A DNA stretch of 64,000 nt from Pontivivens nitratireducens (GTDB taxonomy: Bacteria > Pseudomonadota > Alphaproteobacteria > Rhodobacterales > Rhodobacteraceae): assembly GCF_014235845.1 (NCBI RefSeq), contig NZ_JACJUQ010000005.1, positions 124,001 through 188,000 on the forward strand, in the 5' to 3' direction. Shown here one piece after another: positions 10,050 to 19,498 of this stretch. A program made the position numbers and the translations under genes. The stretch's first letter is position 1. Each line of letters begins with the position of its first letter. The notes beneath the pieces are model-generated. The model had not been told where the DNA came from, made no database searches, and saw only the letters and a program-made list of their open reading frames with translations.

Positions 10050-11084
10050 ATGGCAATCACCAACAAGGACAAGCTCTATATTCAGGACGTTACCATGCGC
10101 GACGGCATGCACGCCCTGCGCCATCAGGTGGGCCTCGAAGATGTCGCGAAAATAGCGGGTGCGCTTGATCGCGCAGGTGTCGATGCGATTGAGGTCACAC
10201 ATGGTGACGGGTTGTCGGGATCGTCGTTTACCTATGGTTTTGGCAGCCACTCTGACCTCGACTGGATCAGTGCGGCAGCGGATGCGATCGAGACTGCGCG
10301 GATCACTGTTTTGCTGGTGCCGGGCATTGGACTGGCCGATGATCTGAAGGATGCCTACAGCGCCGGGGCGCGGTCCGTCAGGGTTGCCACCCATTGCACG
10401 GAGGCGGACGTTTCGCGTCAACACATCCGTGTCGCCCGTGATCTGGGATATGACACGGCCTGTTTTCTCATGATGGCTCATATGACCCCGCCCGAGGCGC
10501 TGGCTGAGCAAGCACTGTTGATGGAAAGTTATGGTGCCGAATGCGTCTACGTCGTGGACAGCTCCGGTGCGATGCTGCCCGCCGATGTGACCGCGCGCGT
10601 TGCTGCCCTGCGCAGCGCGTTGGACCCGAAAACAGAGGTGGGCATCCATACTCACGAAAACCTGCATCACGGCATCGCAAATGCGGTCGCGGGGGTGCGG
10701 GCCGGCGCTGTTCGTGTCGATGGCTCGCTTGCCGGACTGGGTGCCGGTGCGGGCAACGCGCCTATCGAGGCGATGGTTGCTGTCTTTGACCGGCTGGGCC
10801 TGAAAACCGGTTGCGATTTTGCGCAGCTTTCCGCCGCGGCAGACGATCTGGTGCGCCCGCTCATGGATCGACCCGTGCGGGTGGATCGTGAAAGCCTGAT
10901 GCTCGGCTACGCGGGCGTTTACTCTTCCTTCCTGCGTCACGCGGAAAAGGCGGCGAAGGATTACGGGATCCCTGCCTCCGACATCCTTGTCGAACTGGGC
11001 AGACGAAAAATGATCGGCGGTCAGGAAGACATGATCGTCGATGTCGCGCTCGACCTTGTCGCGGCAGGAGGGCAGCAGCAATGA
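10050..11084 (+). CDS. dmpG: 4-hydroxy-2-oxovalerate aldolase
   Basis: A divalent-metal aldolase that splits 4-hydroxy-2-oxovalerate into pyruvate and acetaldehyde and hands the aldehyde to DmpF. The TIM-barrel signature [13 protein letters not shown] is at residues 11-23, and [15 protein letters not shown] carries the metal-binding histidines near 197-200. A C-terminal DmpG communication domain follows, giving 344 residues in all. It starts one base after the dmpF stop and overlaps dmpH by four bases. Confidence 0.92.
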   Translation: MAITNKDKLYIQDVTMRDGMHALRHQVGLEDVAKIAGALDRAGVDAIEVTHGDGLSGSSFTYGFGSHSDLDWISAAADAIETARITVLLVPGIGLADDLKDAYSAGARSVRVATHCTEADVSRQHIRVARDLGYDTACFLMMAHMTPPEALAEQALLMESYGAECVYVVDSSGAMLPADVTARVAALRSALDPKTEVGIHTHENLHHGIANAVAGVRAGAVRVDGSLAGLGAGAGNAPIEAMVAVFDRLGLKTGCDFAQLSAAADDLVRPLMDRPVRVDRESLMLGYAGVYSSFLRHAEKAAKDYGIPASDILVELGRRKMIGGQEDMIVDVALDLVAAGGQQQ

Positions 11085-11848
11085 CCAGTGAACTTTCCGC
11101 CGTTGCGAAACGGCTGGATCATGCAATCCAATCCGCCACGGCAACGCATCAATTGCCCGCAGACCAACAGGTCGATGCCGCAACAGGATATGCCATTCAG
11201 GCAATGGGCGTAGAGCTGCGTCAACAGCGCGGCGAACGGATCGTCGGCGTCAAGCTAGGGCTGACCAGCCGCGCGAAAATGGAACAGGTCGGTGTTGACG
11301 AAGTGACCTGGGGGCGCCTGACCGATGCGATGCGTCGTGAAGAGGGCGGTACGCTTGTCAGGGCCGATTTCATCCACCCACGCGCGGAGCCTGAGATCGC
11401 CTTCGTGCTCGGCCGCCGTTTGACTGGTGATGTCAGTCTGGCGGAGGCCGCCCTTGCCATCGAGGCCGTGGCCCCAGCGATAGAAATCATCGATTCCCGG
11501 TATGAGAATTTCAAGTTCTCGCTGAGTGACGTTGTCGCGGACAATTCCTCTTCGGCGGCCTTCTTCATCGGGGGATATGCGCGGCCCGATACGGATATCG
11601 CGAATTTGGGCATGGTGCTGTCGATCAACAGACGCCCCCGCGAGGTTGGGTCTTCGGCGGCTATTCTGGGCCATCCGTTGCGCTCGCTCGTTGCGGCGGC
11701 GCGCATGACGGCGCGTGCGGGTCACGTTCTCGAACCGGGGGATATCGTGCTGGCCGGGGCCGCGACTGCAGCGGTGCCGTTGGCCTCAGGGATGCAGGTC
11801 GAGGCCGAGGTCCAAAATCTCGGTCGGGTCAGATTCGATGTCAGGTAA
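11081..11848 (+). CDS. dmpH: 2-oxo-3-hexenedioate decarboxylase (4-oxalocrotonate decarboxylase)
   Basis: Decarboxylates 2-oxo-3-hexenedioate to 2-hydroxypenta-2,4-dienoate. It is 255 residues in the same superfamily as DmpE, with metal-site blocks [13 protein letters not shown] and [12 protein letters not shown]. In known pathways DmpH and DmpE act as a complex. The ATG overlaps the dmpG stop (ATGA). The assignment as decarboxylase rather than a second hydratase relies on order beside the tautomerase gene and on overall similarity. Confidence 0.85.
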   Translation: MTSELSAVAKRLDHAIQSATATHQLPADQQVDAATGYAIQAMGVELRQQRGERIVGVKLGLTSRAKMEQVGVDEVTWGRLTDAMRREEGGTLVRADFIHPRAEPEIAFVLGRRLTGDVSLAEAALAIEAVAPAIEIIDSRYENFKFSLSDVVADNSSSAAFFIGGYARPDTDIANLGMVLSINRRPREVGSSAAILGHPLRSLVAAARMTARAGHVLEPGDIVLAGAATAAVPLASGMQVEAEVQNLGRVRFDVR

Positions 11849-11859
11849 AGGAGGCTGCT

Positions 11860-12078
11860 GTGCCGCTAGTTGAAGTAACGATGATTGAAGGTCGCAGTGC
11901 CGAACAGAAATCGGCCCTCATCATGCAAGTGACGGACGCCGTCGAACGCGCGATTGGCGCCCCGCGCAACGCGATCAGAGTGGCGATCCGAGAGCTTCCA
12001 GCCGAGCATTGGGCGATCGGTGGCGTGTCGATTGCAGAAATACGGGCGAAGGACAGCGGCAAGAAATCAACACAATAG
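11860..12078 (+). CDS. dmpI: 4-oxalocrotonate tautomerase
   Basis: Isomerises 2-hydroxymuconate to 2-oxo-3-hexenedioate. At 72 residues it has the family size. The GTG start is followed by Pro, the catalytic N-terminal proline after Met removal, then LVEVTMIEGRS. The arginine in the NAIRVAIRELP block is also typical. An AAAGGAGG ribosome site lies about 6 bases upstream. It follows dmpH by 11 bases. Confidence 0.88.
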   Translation: MPLVEVTMIEGRSAEQKSALIMQVTDAVERAIGAPRNAIRVAIRELPAEHWAIGGVSIAEIRAKDSGKKSTQ

Positions 12079-12152
12079 CCATAACTTCTGGCGTGATCGC
12101 GGCACGATGAATTTCGCCGGATCAGCATGATAATTCGTAGCGGAGCAAAGTA

Positions 12153-12974
12153 ATGTCTGAAAATCAGGAAATCGGCAGCCAGATTACGGTGGGTGGTTTG
12201 CATACGAATTACCATGATCTGGGGGATGGTCGTCCCGTCTTTTTCATACATGGGTCCGGCCCCGGTGTTTCGGCCTGGGCAAACTGGAGGCTGAACCTCG
12301 CCCCGATCGCCGAGCGCGGGTTTCGATGCATAGCGGCGGATATGCTCGGGTTCGGGTATTCCGACGCTCCGAAGGATCTGGAGTTTTCGCGCGAAATCTG
12401 GGTCGAGCACTTCGCCGCATTTGTGGATGCGCAGACGAGCGATAAGATCTCCATCGTCGGGAACTCCTTCGGAGAGGCCATTGCCCTGGCCTATGCCATC
12501 CGGTTCCCGGAGCGGGTCGATCGCCTCGTCCTGATGGGGGCTGTCGGGCTCGACTTTCCGATCACCGATGAGCTGGATCGGATTTGGGGCTATAATCCGA
12601 CTTCGGACGACATGTACGAGATTACGAAGACCTTCGCCTTTGATCCTTCGTTTGTCAGCAGGGAACTCGCGGAACTGCGCTATCGCGCGGCGATCCGTCC
12701 GGGGGTCATGGAATCCTACTCAGCGATGTTCCCGGAGCCTCGGCAAAACGCTCTTCGGGCGCTTGCCTCGAAGGAGGAGGATGTTGCGCAGGTGCAGGCA
12801 CCTACTCTGGTCCTGCACGGGCATGATGATCGTGTCATTCCGGTGGATGTGTCCAAACGATTGTTCGATCTGCTGCCCAATGCCGAACTTCATCTGTTCC
12901 GCAAGTGCGGACATTGGACACAAATCGAGAAAACGGCCCGCTTTAATACGCTCGTCAGCGACTTCTTGAGCTGA
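12153..12974 (+). CDS. dmpD: 2-hydroxymuconic semialdehyde hydrolase
   Basis: An alpha/beta hydrolase that cleaves 2-hydroxymuconic semialdehyde (or its alkyl derivatives) directly to 2-hydroxypenta-2,4-dienoate plus an acid, the alternative branch to DmpC-I-H. Seen: oxyanion block HGSGPG at 33-38, nucleophile Ser105 in GNSFGE, acid Asp226 and His254 in CGHWTQ. The last residue of the nucleophile elbow is Glu where the family usually has Gly, a mild oddity. It starts 74 bases after dmpI with its own GGAG site. Confidence 0.82.
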   Translation: MSENQEIGSQITVGGLHTNYHDLGDGRPVFFIHGSGPGVSAWANWRLNLAPIAERGFRCIAADMLGFGYSDAPKDLEFSREIWVEHFAAFVDAQTSDKISIVGNSFGEAIALAYAIRFPERVDRLVLMGAVGLDFPITDELDRIWGYNPTSDDMYEITKTFAFDPSFVSRELAELRYRAAIRPGVMESYSAMFPEPRQNALRALASKEEDVAQVQAPTLVLHGHDDRVIPVDVSKRLFDLLPNAELHLFRKCGHWTQIEKTARFNTLVSDFLS

Positions 12975-13155
12975 CGAGAACAAGGACGATCCGGAGGCAC
13001 AACCCAAAGGTCATGTCGCATGAACGAAACAACACTCTGACGTCACGAGAAAACAGGGCGTGCTGAACGCGCCCGACTTCAGGGAAAGCGCGTCGGAGCA
13101 GCTACTTTTCCTTGCCGATATCGCAACTGGCAAGGGTCCACATCGGGGAGGCTAC

Positions 13156-13959
13156 ATGTCTACATTTTCTATTGCCAGCACGACGGGGGAGACCATCCGC
13201 CTTGCTGGAGTGTCGAAAACCTATGAGACTGCGAGCGGACCTTTGCCCGTCTTGCGCGATATCAACCTTCAGGTCGAAGCGGGTGAATTTATCTCGTTCG
13301 TCGGGCCATCCGGCTGCGGTAAATCCACGTTGCTCAAGATTATCGCCGGATTGGTCAGCTATGACACGGGAACGGTGGAGGTTGGCGACCAGAAACCCAA
13401 GGCCGGGCGTGAGGACATCGGCTTCATGCTTCAACAGTCGGTCCTGATGCCGTGGTTGAACGTCAGCAAGAATGTGGAGCTGCCCTTCGTGATTGCGCGG
13501 CGTCAGGACGTCAGCACATCGCGGCGGGTTGAGGAATTGCTCGACCTCGTTGGCCTCTCCTCCGTCGCGTCCCTGAATTCGTGGGAGCTTTCGGGCGGTA
13601 TGCAGCAGCGGGTCGCGCTCGCCCGCGCGTTGGCGCTCGATCCGGGTATCATGTTGATGGACGAACCGTTTTCGGCGCTTGATGAATTCAAGCGTGAATA
13701 TCTGAACATCGAAGTTGCGCAAATGGCCGACCAACTCGGCAAGACGACCCTGCTGGTGACGCATAGCATCGGTGAAGCGGTCTTGATGTCCGATCGCATC
13801 ATTGCTCTTGGCGCAAACCCCGGGCGAACCGTTGGCGATATCGCCGTCGATCTGGAGCGTCCGCGCCGCGCCGACATGATCGGCACCGATCAATACCAGC
13901 AAATCTGCAATGAAGTGCGGGCCGCTCTGGCGTCTGACTTGGCGGGAGAAACGCTATGA
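13156..13959 (+). CDS. ABC transporter ATP-binding protein (NitT/TauT type)
   Basis: ATPase of a substrate-import ABC system, 267 residues. Walker A GPSGCGKST, signature LSGGMQQRVALARAL and Walker B IMLMDEPFSALDEF are intact. I use ATG 13156 after GGGGAGG rather than the in-frame start at 13060, whose extra residues have no family match. It overlaps the permease gene by four bases. It follows the dmp genes in the same direction after a 181-base gap that could hold a separate promoter. Confidence 0.85.
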   Translation: MSTFSIASTTGETIRLAGVSKTYETASGPLPVLRDINLQVEAGEFISFVGPSGCGKSTLLKIIAGLVSYDTGTVEVGDQKPKAGREDIGFMLQQSVLMPWLNVSKNVELPFVIARRQDVSTSRRVEELLDLVGLSSVASLNSWELSGGMQQRVALARALALDPGIMLMDEPFSALDEFKREYLNIEVAQMADQLGKTTLLVTHSIGEAVLMSDRIIALGANPGRTVGDIAVDLERPRRADMIGTDQYQQICNEVRAALASDLAGETL

Positions 13960-14717
13960 CAAACTCAGTTTTCTACCGGATCGGTCTGCCGGTGCTCGTG
14001 GGGGTGGTGCTGGTCGCCACATGGCAACTCATGAGCAATTTCGGCATGATCAACGAGATCATGATCCCGTCTCCGGCCGCGATTGTCGTGGGGTTCAGCG
14101 AACTTGTGACGCGGGGATATTTCTGGGACTCGACCTGGGTCACTTTGCAAGAGACCCTATACGGCTTCGCAATCGGCGTTTCGCTCGGGTTGATCATCGG
14201 TGCATTGACAGGAACGTTTCAAACATTTCGCACCGCGTTCTATCCGTTCGTCATCGCGTTCCAGAACACGCCTCGGGTGGCGCTCGCGCCGATCTTCCTG
14301 ACCTGGTTCGGGTTTGGCATCACGTCAAAGGTCGTGATGGCCGCCGTGATCTGTTTCTTTCCCGTCGTGATCAACACCGTGGCCGGCATGGCCAGCGTCG
14401 ATGACAACGCGAAGATGCTGTTTCGAACGATGGGTGCGAGCAAATCCCAGACGTTTTTCCGTCTGACACTTCCCGGTGCATCGGCAATCGCATTCGCGGG
14501 TGTGAAAACCGCTCTGACATTGGCGCTGCTTGGCGCGATCGTTGCTGAATTCGTTGGCGGCTCCGTTGGTCTTGGCGTGTTGATCAAAGAACTGAACTTC
14601 CAACTCGAAGTGGCCAAGGCCTTTTCCGTCGTGCTGTTTCTGGCGGTCATCGGCCTGGTTCTCTACGGGCTGATTGAGCTGTTGGAGAGGTACTTGATTA
14701 CATGGAAGCAAGATTGA
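13956..14717 (+). CDS. ABC transporter permease (NitT/TauT type)
   Basis: A 253-residue inner-membrane permease of the SsuC/TauC family with about six membrane segments. The cytoplasmic EAA loop that docks on the ATPase is visible as MFRTMGASKSQTFFRLTLPGA. It begins by ATGA overlap with the ATPase gene. Its partners are the ATPase before it and the binding protein after it. Confidence 0.85.
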   Translation: MTNSVFYRIGLPVLVGVVLVATWQLMSNFGMINEIMIPSPAAIVVGFSELVTRGYFWDSTWVTLQETLYGFAIGVSLGLIIGALTGTFQTFRTAFYPFVIAFQNTPRVALAPIFLTWFGFGITSKVVMAAVICFFPVVINTVAGMASVDDNAKMLFRTMGASKSQTFFRLTLPGASAIAFAGVKTALTLALLGAIVAEFVGGSVGLGVLIKELNFQLEVAKAFSVVLFLAVIGLVLYGLIELLERYLITWKQD

Positions 14718-14815
14718 TGAAGGGCGTTTGGAGGGCGCCGGACAGAAGCGACTAAGTAAAAATGCCGTGACGCGCACATAAACGCGCCGCGATCACAACA
14801 AAAAGGGAGAAGACT

Positions 14816-15850
14816 ATGACACGAAAATTCAACAAGGCGCGCACCGCCCTGCTCGGGGCTATGGCGTTGCAAATCGGCATGAGTTTCGGCGCTGTCGCTC
14901 AGGATGTGACGCCGGTGGAAATCATGCTGCCAATCCCTGAAGGCTTCGCGTTCACGCCGTTGATCGTGGCGCGTGAGCTGGGTTATTTCACTGACAATGG
15001 CGTCGAAGTATCTACTGTCGTTGCTGACGGTTCCGGATACCTCTCGCAGCAGGTCGTCGCGGGCAACAGCGATTTCGTGCTCATGGGGGCGGCCGACGCC
15101 GTGGTCGCGTTCAATCGGCGCGACGATATCCGCGTTCTGTTCTGCAATCAGGTCAAGAACGTCTACCGCATCGTTGCGCAGGCCGACACCGGTATCACGT
15201 CGATGGCGGGTCTCGAAGGCAAGGTGCTGGGCTACACCGAGGCTGGTGGCGGTGAAAGCCAGCTTGTCTCCGCCGCGATCTCCGAGGCCGGCTTGGAGGT
15301 CAACAAGAACATCACCCTTCTTCCAATCGGTCCCGCAGGGCCGCAATCTCTGGTTGCGCTGCAAAATGACAGGGTTCAAGCCTACAGTTCCAGCTTCCCT
15401 GACGTCGCATCGCTGGCCGCGTCAGGTATTGAATGGGTCGATATCACGCCCGAAACCTACTCGAATGTGCCGGGTGCGTGCATGGTAACCACGGAGGAAG
15501 TCCTTTCCACCGACGAAGGGTTGAGTGCGGCAAAAGCTATCGCAAGCGCTTGGGTCGAGGGGCAGTATTATGCGATCGAAAACTCGCAAGCGGCATTTGA
15601 TCTTGTCTGCGGCATCATCGAGTCTGCTTGTGAGAACCAGGCCGTGGCCGAGGCGTTCTATGCAGAGGCGATGAACCTGATCACGCCCCCCGAAGGGCAA
15701 CGTCCGGGTGAACTCAAACTGTCCTCATGGCAGACGGTCGTGGATATCCTTGCGGCAAACGGGACGGTTTCTGCCGATCTTGATGTCTTGCCCCTGATCT
15801 CGGGCGACAATGTGCAGACTGTCATCGATGCCGCATATGCGGATCGATGA
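14816..15850 (+). CDS. ABC transporter substrate-binding protein, NMT1/THI5-like
   Basis: A periplasmic binding protein of 344 residues with a Sec signal peptide (about 1-29, ending AVAQD). FTPLIVARELGYF and the following DNGVEVSTV are the usual NMT1/SsuA-type opening. A GGGAGAAG ribosome site precedes the ATG. Position behind a catabolic operon suggests an aromatic acid or related pathway substrate, but the family also imports sulfonates, nitrate, pyrimidines and thiamine precursors, and the thiamine operon starts just downstream. The substrate is therefore open. Confidence 0.8.
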   Translation: MTRKFNKARTALLGAMALQIGMSFGAVAQDVTPVEIMLPIPEGFAFTPLIVARELGYFTDNGVEVSTVVADGSGYLSQQVVAGNSDFVLMGAADAVVAFNRRDDIRVLFCNQVKNVYRIVAQADTGITSMAGLEGKVLGYTEAGGGESQLVSAAISEAGLEVNKNITLLPIGPAGPQSLVALQNDRVQAYSSSFPDVASLAASGIEWVDITPETYSNVPGACMVTTEEVLSTDEGLSAAKAIASAWVEGQYYAIENSQAAFDLVCGIIESACENQAVAEAFYAEAMNLITPPEGQRPGELKLSSWQTVVDILAANGTVSADLDVLPLISGDNVQTVIDAAYADR

Positions 15851-16022
15851 CGCCGCGGCCCTGCATCGGGTAGCAACGCTATCCACCTGAGCTGAAGCCT
15901 CCGCCCCGGCCGCAATGGTCGGGGTCAGCGATTGGCCAAAACCGGGACCGCGTCGAGGTGGCCGATCAGATCTGCCGTCGCCGCTTGCAGGGCGACCCGT
16001 CGGCTGTTAGCATTCACGCAAA

Positions 16023-16105
16023 TCCGTTGGGGTGCCCGTTCAGGGCTGAGAGGCGCAAGCTGACCCATCGAACCTGATCCGGACAATACCGGCGTAGGGA
16101 ACGGA
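16023..16105 (+). ncRNA. TPP (thiamine pyrophosphate) riboswitch
   Basis: The conserved elements are all present: GGGGTGCC at 16029-16036, CTGAGA at 16046-16051, ACCC then GAACCTGATCCGG around 16063-16082, and ACCGGCGTAGGGA ending at 16100. The closing P1 helix pairs TCCGTT (16023-16028) with AACGGA (16100-16105). It lies 72 bases upstream of thiD and should shut the operon off when TPP is abundant. Confidence 0.95.
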
Positions 16106-16147
16106 GCATGATCTGATGCGGCGCGTACCCTTCGCCTGTAGATCTCT

Positions 16148-16168
16148 CTCCACCTGTCGCTGGTGGAG
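16148..16168 (+). promoter_or_regulatory. Shine-Dalgarno-sequestering hairpin of the riboswitch
   Basis: CTCCACC (16148-16154) pairs perfectly with GGTGGAG (16162-16168) around a 7-base loop. The 3' arm contains most of the GGAGG ribosome site at 16165-16169 of thiD. No T-run follows, so control is probably at translation initiation rather than by termination. Confidence 0.7.
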
Positions 16169-16177
16169 GCAATGAAG

Positions 16178-16978
16178 ATGTCACACCCATCCGCAATGAC
16201 GATAGCAGGCTCCGACAGTGGTGGAGGCGCCGGGATTCAGGCCGACCTCAAGACGTTTTGCGCCCTCGGGGTTTATGGGACCAGCGCCATAACCGCGATC
16301 ACGGCACAGAACACGCGCGGTGTCACCGCTATCGAGCCTGTTTCCTCCCGGACAGTTTCGGCGCAGATCGCCGCCGTGCTCGACGACATTCCGCCGATGG
16401 CAATCAAGATCGGGATGCTCGGATCGCCGGACATTGTGGCCGCCGTTGCGGCCGCGATCGAAGGCTATGATGGCCCTGTGATCCTCGATCCCGTCATGGT
16501 TGCGAAGTCGGGGGACGCGCTTTTGTCCCAAGAGGGGGAGGCGGCGCTGGTTGAACTGCTGCTTCCACGTGCGGATGTTCTGACGCCGAACCTGCCCGAG
16601 GCCGCGCGTCTGCTGGGCAGCGCCCCCGCGCAGGACGCGGCGGAGGTGGTGCGTCAGGGCAGGGCGCTGCTTGACCTTGGCGCGCGGGCGGTGGTGATGA
16701 AGGGCGGCCATGCCGAGGGGGCGACCTGCATCGACCGGCTGGTCACGGCGTCGGGCGTCATCACGATGGAGCAAACGCGCTGCATGACCCGCAACACGCA
16801 CGGGACAGGATGCAGCCTGTCCTCGGCGATTGCGGCCGAACTGGCAAAGGGGGCGAGCGTCGAGGCCGCCGTGCGGCGGGCGCAGGTCTGGCTTCATGGC
16901 GCGATCCGCGCAGCCGACCGGCTGGACATTGGCAGTGGCCACGGCCCTGTGCATCATTTTCATGAGGTCTGGCCGTGA
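16178..16978 (+). CDS. thiD: Hydroxymethylpyrimidine/phosphomethylpyrimidine kinase
   Basis: Phosphorylates HMP and HMP-P to HMP-PP, the pyrimidine half of thiamine. Substrate block GSDSGGGAGIQADLK is near the N-terminus and the catalytic THGTGCSLSSAIA block is near residue 205-217. ATG 16178 lies 8 bases after GGAGG; the ATG at 16172 is only two bases from it and the GTG at 16163 precedes it. First gene of the riboswitch-controlled operon. Confidence 0.92.
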   Translation: MSHPSAMTIAGSDSGGGAGIQADLKTFCALGVYGTSAITAITAQNTRGVTAIEPVSSRTVSAQIAAVLDDIPPMAIKIGMLGSPDIVAAVAAAIEGYDGPVILDPVMVAKSGDALLSQEGEAALVELLLPRADVLTPNLPEAARLLGSAPAQDAAEVVRQGRALLDLGARAVVMKGGHAEGATCIDRLVTASGVITMEQTRCMTRNTHGTGCSLSSAIAAELAKGASVEAAVRRAQVWLHGAIRAADRLDIGSGHGPVHHFHEVWP

Positions 16979-17952
16979 TGCAGGCGCGTGTCATCGGTGC
17001 CGGGGTCGCAGGGCTTTGCGTCGCGACGGAACTGGTCGCGCGTGGTTGCGAGGTGACGGTCTTCGACCCTTCGCCAATGCCCGGGCCATATGCCTGTTCG
17101 TGGTGGGCAGGGGGAATGCTTGCCCCTTTCTGTGAGGGCGAAACCGCCGAGGAACTTGTTGTCCGCCTCGGCCAGAGCGCGGCGGATTGGTGGGCGCGGC
17201 AGGGCGTGAGCGTGGAGCGGCGGGGCACGCTGGTGCTGACCCTGCGGCGTGATCGGCGGGAACTGGACCGCTTTGCCCGGCGCGTGGCGGAGCATGAGAC
17301 GCTCGACAGCGCCGGGCTGGCCGCGCTGGAACCTGACCTTGAGGGACGCTTCGATCGCGCTTTGCATGTGGCGGGTGAGGCGCATCTCGACCCGCGCGCG
17401 GCGTTGCGCCATCTTCGCGCCCGGTTGGAGCAGGCTGGCGTTGCCTTCGTGGCTGAGCCGGGCCACGCGAAAGGGCTGACCTTCGACTGTCGCGGCCTCG
17501 CCGCGCGCGATAGCCTCAAGGATCTGCGTGGGGTAAAGGGTGAGATGGCCGTGCTGCGCAGCGCCGATATTCGCTTGACGCGCCCGGTCCGGCTGCTGCA
17601 TCCGCGCTATCCGCTTTATGTCGTGCCCCGCGCGGACGGCCTGTTCATGCTGGGCGCCACCCAGATCGAGAGCGACGACGTAAGGCGGACCGTGCGCTCG
17701 ACCCTCGAACTGTTATCCGCGGCCTATGCGTTGCATCCGGCCTTCGGTGAGGCTGAGCTGGTCGAAGTCGGCGTTGATGCCCGCCCCGCCTTTCCTGACA
17801 ACCTGCCTCGCCTGGTGCGGCGGGGTGAGACGATTTACGTCAACGGTCTGTTCCGACACGGCTTTCTGCTCGCCCCCGAATTGGCGCGCGAAGCGGTGGA
17901 GGCAGCCTGTGACGGCAGCAAACCGGAGTTCTGGCATGAAGATCATGATTAA
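16975..17952 (+). CDS. thiO: Glycine oxidase
   Basis: FAD enzyme that oxidises glycine to the imine needed for the thiazole ring in aerobic bacteria. The dinucleotide motif [15 protein letters not shown] is at the very start and [15 protein letters not shown] near the C-terminus is the usual FAD-contact block. The GTG start overlaps the thiD stop; ATG 16978 is equally possible. It overlaps thiS by 17 bases. Confidence 0.87.
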   Translation: MMQARVIGAGVAGLCVATELVARGCEVTVFDPSPMPGPYACSWWAGGMLAPFCEGETAEELVVRLGQSAADWWARQGVSVERRGTLVLTLRRDRRELDRFARRVAEHETLDSAGLAALEPDLEGRFDRALHVAGEAHLDPRAALRHLRARLEQAGVAFVAEPGHAKGLTFDCRGLAARDSLKDLRGVKGEMAVLRSADIRLTRPVRLLHPRYPLYVVPRADGLFMLGATQIESDDVRRTVRSTLELLSAAYALHPAFGEAELVEVGVDARPAFPDNLPRLVRRGETIYVNGLFRHGFLLAPELAREAVEAACDGSKPEFWHEDHD

Positions 17953-18133
17953 CGGCACACCGACCGAGACGCGGGCAGAGATGCTTGACGCGGTTCTGGA
18001 GGAACTCGGCTTTGGCGATGCCAAGGTGGCAACAGCCGTCAACGAGGATTTCGTTCCAGCCTCGCTGCGTGGGCAAACGGCGCTGGCACCCGGCGACCGG
18101 GTGGAGATCGTCACACCCCGGCAGGGGGGCTGA
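17936..18133 (+). CDS. thiS: Sulfur carrier protein ThiS
   Basis: A 65-residue ubiquitin-like protein ending in Gly-Gly, whose C-terminus is adenylated by ThiF and converted to a thiocarboxylate for the thiazole synthase. The fold pattern [19 protein letters not shown] and GDRVEIVTP is typical. The start is ATG 17936 inside the end of thiO; the longer in-frame opening upstream is a shadow of thiO. Confidence 0.92.
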   Translation: MKIMINGTPTETRAEMLDAVLEELGFGDAKVATAVNEDFVPASLRGQTALAPGDRVEIVTPRQGG

Positions 18134-18134
18134 A

Positions 18135-18905
18135 ATGCGACTTTATGAAACCGAGATCGCGTCGCGCCTGATGCTGGGCACCGCGCAGTATCCCTCACCC
18201 GCCGTGCTGACGGAGGCGTTCCGCCGCTCCGCCGCCGGGATCGCAACCGTTTCTGTCCGGCGTGAGGCAGGGCACGAACGGGCGGGCGCGGCCTTCTGGG
18301 GGCTGGTGCGCGATTTGAGGGTGACGCTTTTGCCGAACACCGCAGGCTGCCATTCGGTTCGGGAGGCCGTCACGACGGCGCAGATGGCGCGCGAACTGTT
18401 CGATACGCCCTGGATCAAGCTTGAGGTGATCGGCCATGCCGACACGCTTCAACCCGATCCGTTCGGACTGGTCGAGGCTGCTCGCATCCTGACCGATGAG
18501 GGATTCCAGGTCTTTCCCTACACGACCGAGGATGTGGTGCTTGCCGGCCGCCTGCTCGATGCGGGGTGCGAGGTGTTGATGCCCTGGGGCGCGCCGATCG
18601 GCACCGGTCTGGGGCTGACGAATATCTACGGTCTGCGCACGCTTCGCGCCCAGTTTCCGCAAGTGCCGATGGTCGTGGATGCGGGCCTCGGCCTGCCCAG
18701 CCAGGCGGCGATGGCGATGGAGATGGGGTTCGACGCGGTGTTGTTGAACACTGCGGTCGCCAAAGCCGGTGATCCCGCCCGTATGGCGGAGGGGTTCGCC
18801 CGCGCGGTTCAGGCCGGACGGCTGGCGTTCGAGGCCGACCCGATGGAGCCGCGCGACATGGCGGCACCCTCAACCCCGGTGATTGGAATGGCGTTTCTGG
18901 AATGA
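18135..18905 (+). CDS. thiG: Thiazole synthase
   Basis: Builds the thiazole phosphate from deoxyxylulose 5-phosphate, glycine imine and ThiS thiocarboxylate. It is 256 residues with a TIM barrel; the Schiff-base lysine is in [10 protein letters not shown], and the phosphate-binding block [12 protein letters not shown] is clear. ATG 18135 follows the thiS stop by one base. The stop overlaps thiE. Confidence 0.93.
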   Translation: MRLYETEIASRLMLGTAQYPSPAVLTEAFRRSAAGIATVSVRREAGHERAGAAFWGLVRDLRVTLLPNTAGCHSVREAVTTAQMARELFDTPWIKLEVIGHADTLQPDPFGLVEAARILTDEGFQVFPYTTEDVVLAGRLLDAGCEVLMPWGAPIGTGLGLTNIYGLRTLRAQFPQVPMVVDAGLGLPSQAAMAMEMGFDAVLLNTAVAKAGDPARMAEGFARAVQAGRLAFEADPMEPRDMAAPSTPVIGMAFLE

Positions 18906-19498
18906 CACTCGACCGTTTTTACCCGATTTTCGATGGTCCCGACTGGCTGGAGCGCATGTTGCCGCTCGGCGTGAAGCTGGTGCAACTGCGGATCAAGGAC
19001 ATGGCGGAGCCTGATCTGAGGGCCGCATTGGCGCGGTCGCAAGCGATGTGCCAGGCGCATGGTGCGGTGATGGTGATTAACGACCACTGGCGACTTGCCA
19101 TCGACGAAGGTTGCGACTGGGTGCATCTGGGGCAGGAAGATCTCGATATTGCGGATCTGCCCGCCATCCGCCGGGCCGGGCTGAAGCTGGGCATCAGTAC
19201 CCACGATCATGCCGAACTCGACCGCGCGCTTTCATTGGAGCCCGATTATGTCGCGCTCGGCCCGGTCTATCCGACGATCCTCAAGAAGATGAAGTGGGAG
19301 CGTCAGGGCCTGGACCGCGTCACGGAATGGAAACGCCGCATCGGTGATCTGCCTCTCGTGGCCATCGGCGGGATGAGTGTTGAGCGAGCGGCGGGCGCTT
19401 ATCAGGCGGGCGCCGACATCGTCTCGGCGGTCACGGACATCACCCTGAACAAGGATCCCGAGCGCCGCCTGAGCGAGTGGATCGAGGCGACAAGATGA
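18902..19498 (+). CDS. thiE: Thiamine-phosphate synthase
   Basis: Joins HMP-PP with thiazole phosphate to give thiamine phosphate. It is 198 residues, slightly short, with [28 protein letters not shown] and [11 protein letters not shown] in the canonical order. The ATG overlaps the thiG stop and the stop overlaps thiF, so translation is coupled. Confidence 0.92.
   Translation: MTLDRFYPIFDGPDWLERMLPLGVKLVQLRIKDMAEPDLRAALARSQAMCQAHGAVMVINDHWRLAIDEGCDWVHLGQEDLDIADLPAIRRAGLKLGISTHDHAELDRALSLEPDYVALGPVYPTILKKMKWERQGLDRVTEWKRRIGDLPLVAIGGMSVERAAGAYQAGADIVSAVTDITLNKDPERRLSEWIEATR

Noticed and set aside
13060-13155. Extended N-terminus for the NitT/TauT ATPase
   Set aside because: ATG 13156 has a strong ribosome site, and the extra 32 residues do not fit the family.
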